A stretch of DNA of 15,146 nt from Candidatus Omnitrophota bacterium (GTDB lineage Bacteria; Verrucomicrobiota; Verrucomicrobiia; Limisphaerales; UBA1319), in the NCBI GenBank assembly GCA_023473405.1, contig JAMCZD010000527.1, positions 1-15,146 on the forward strand, read 5' to 3'. Both the position numbers and the translations under genes were made by a program. The notes beneath the pieces were generated by a model. The model did no database searches. It was not told the DNA's origin and was given only the letters and a program-made list of their open reading frames with translations. Positions 13,656 through 15,146 of the stretch are shown here, piece after piece. The stretch's first letter is position 1; every line of letters starts with the position of its first letter.

Positions 13656-15146
13656 TCATTTGGCGCTTGAGGACGGACTATTCCAGGCCGAGGCAATAAT
13701 GCGTGTAAAATCGGGTTTCCAGCGGCGCTTTCCGAGCGAATGAGTGGTTATGCGCACTGTCCTTTGCCCAAGAGGCGGCAGACAAAAGGCGTTGTCGCTG
13801 TAGGTTACCGCCACATCGCCGGGCGAATACAAATCAAGTCGGCAAAACAACGCCGGTCCAGGCCCATTGTTCCGGACGCGCACGACGGCGCTGTTTTCCG
13901 CCGCGTGCAGAACTGACACCTCGAGGCTGGTTCGCGACGCCTTAAGCAACGGCGAGAAGTAGTGCGGTGTCGAGGCGTGCGCGCCAAACAAGTAATCGTT
14001 TTGCGACCACAACTTCCCGGAAACCGGGTCACGTATCGAGCATAGAACCAGGAGAAACGAATCGCCATCGGACGGTATCGGGTACTCGATGTTCTGAATC
14101 CTGGCCGATGCCTCGGCTGCCAACGACTGGCGTTGACCGCCTTGGGCTACTCGCTTGCCTGAGCCGTCGAATATCTCCCAGCGAATCTCCATCCCTGGCA
14201 GCTCTTCCTCGAGATCGCTGGTCGCCCAGAGCTCGGCTCGGAGCGTGTCGCCCGGCCGCCAATGAATTCGATCGTACCGCAACGAGGCATGGACCGGTTC
14301 ATAGGCGCGCGTGACGAAGAAATGGGTGATCCGCGGGCGGCCAAACCAATCGACGGTGGCGTTGCCGGCGGCATTGGGCCAGGTTTCGTTGAACTGCCAG
14401 ACAAACGTGGCGCTCGAATGAAACATCCGGCGCCGGAGTTCTTCGATCGAGTAGCGCAGACCTTCACCGCTAAGGAACTGCGAGGCGGCAACGTATTGGT
14501 CCAAATGTTCTATTTTGCCGAATAGACTCGAGGATGGAGGCGTCGAGAAACCGTGATACGAATTTGAACCGGCGCTTGGCAGCATCCACCAGCGGTTATG
14601 GAACCGCCATGACGCACCTTCACAATCATAAACCGCCTTGCGGCCCGGAACATCGGTGGCGGGATGCGTCTGGCCCAGGACCGCCGCGTCGAATAAGCCC
14701 AGGTCCGCCGCGGGAATGATGCCCCGTAAAGTGGCCAGGTTGGCCATGGCCGCGCAGCCAAACTCGGTATATGCCTGGAACGTAAAAGCGTTCATCCGGC
14801 GATAATGGTTTTCGGCGACGTAGTTGTATGGCCCGTGTGTTTCACCGGGTTGCGTCCCGCAGGGGTGGAAATAGGCGCGGGTCGGGTCTTCTTCTTTGGC
14901 GATACCCTCGATGATCGCATTGGCCTTGGGGGTGAACCATTCATTGCCGCCATTCCACGCCAGGATGCACGGGTGATTCCGCCAACGTCGAAAGAAATCC
15001 GCCCCTTCCTTCCGCAGCAAACCCAGCATCGGTTCGTTGTCGAAGTTGTCGTTGGCGAGCGGAAAATCCTGGTAAATCAATAGGCCCAACTCATCGCACA
15101 GCTCGTAGAAAGAGGGTCGCTCGGGCACGCCGCCGCCCCACCATCG
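13656..15146 (-). CDS. Glycoside hydrolase family 2, beta-mannosidase-like (partial, N-terminus beyond right edge)
   Basis: About 496 C-terminal residues; the frame is open through the right edge, so the GTG at 15128 is not the true start. The edge reads RWWGGGVPERPSFYELCDEL, the characteristic GH2 catalytic-barrel segment that precedes QDF. The acid/base Glu is in WNGGNEW (E63 from the GTG) and the nucleophile is probably the Glu in YTEFG (E122); both are present. Two C-terminal beta-sandwich domains follow: one at about 270-380 (SLRYDRIHWRPGDTLRAELW, an Ig-like mannosidase domain) and one at about 395-480. Relatives are beta-mannosidases and exo-beta-glucosaminidases that trim plant or fungal polysaccharide oligomers. 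The missing N-terminus prevents judging export. The stop (13656) lies 33 bp from the palindromic element. Family is firm; substrate is open. Confidence 0.9.
   Translation of the reverse strand, partial: RWWGGGVPERPSFYELCDELGLLIYQDFPLANDNFDNEPMLGLLRKEGADFFRRWRNHPCILAWNGGNEWFTPKANAIIEGIAKEEDPTRAYFHPCGTQPGETHGPYNYVAENHYRRMNAFTFQAYTEFGCAAMANLATLRGIIPAADLGLFDAAVLGQTHPATDVPGRKAVYDCEGASWRFHNRWWMLPSAGSNSYHGFSTPPSSSLFGKIEHLDQYVAASQFLSGEGLRYSIEELRRRMFHSSATFVWQFNETWPNAAGNATVDWFGRPRITHFFVTRAYEPVHASLRYDRIHWRPGDTLRAELWATSDLEEELPGMEIRWEIFDGSGKRVAQGGQRQSLAAEASARIQNIEYPIPSDGDSFLLVLCSIRDPVSGKLWSQNDYLFGAHASTPHYFSPLLKASRTSLEVSVLHAAENSAVVRVRNNGPGPALFCRLDLYSPGDVAVTYSDNAFCLPPLGQRTVRITTHSLGKRRWKPDFTRIIASAWNSPSSSAK

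Noticed and set aside
1..15146. CRISPR arrays, tRNA or rRNA genes, transposases, phage genes
   Set aside because: No regularly spaced direct repeats, cloverleaf or rRNA-like sequence, or mobile-element proteins were seen on either strand.

Overview
The window is a stretch of bacterial chromosome with moderately high G+C, tightly packed genes and few Shine-Dalgarno sequences. The gene set (extended CstA, NadD-RsfS pair, PUR-domain protein, BrkB/YihY, GH2 glycosidase) and the GC-rich palindromic spacer repeats suggest a soil or freshwater member of the Verrucomicrobiota, perhaps the Pedosphaera/Limisphaerales side. That placement is inference; there is no rRNA or other decisive marker.

Left half, minus strand (about 7118 down to 1): a compact signalling operon. 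In transcription order it holds a SAM-dependent methyltransferase resembling PhcB (3-hydroxy fatty acid methyl ester synthesis), a six-TM hybrid sensor kinase with two complete kinase cores around one receiver, a receiver plus degenerate kinase protein resembling PhcQ, a receiver plus kinase protein resembling PhcR, and the 5' part of a small exported glycine-zipper protein. The content and the B-S-then-two-regulators order match the phcBSRQ quorum-sensing operon of Ralstonia. The methyltransferase carries an extra N-terminal beta-rich domain and the sensor kinase is much enlarged. I consider this the most interesting item: a candidate Phc-type fatty-acid-ester signalling system in an unexpected lineage. 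No DNA-binding output protein is encoded beside it.

Middle, plus strand (7277-10962): cstA, a pyruvate/peptide transporter of the carbon starvation family, transcribed divergently from the signalling operon across a 273-bp spacer. That spacer carries a sigma-70-like promoter for the operon and a good sigma-54-like -24/-12 match for cstA. CstA has a low-complexity insertion encoded by a GTCAGTGG-type repeat and a C-terminal extension ending in Cys-Cys. Then come nadD (NAD synthesis) and rsfS (ribosome silencing), separated by a small hairpin with a T-tract.

Right half, minus strand (11032-15146): a PUR-domain nucleic-acid-binding protein, a four-helix DUF4149-type membrane protein, a BrkB/YihY membrane protein with an added C-terminal winged-helix-like region, a 113-bp inverted-repeat palindromic element, and the C-terminal part of a GH2 beta-mannosidase-like enzyme that runs off the right edge. 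No tRNA, rRNA, CRISPR array, transposase or phage gene is visible. No gene-free stretch exceeds 300 bp.
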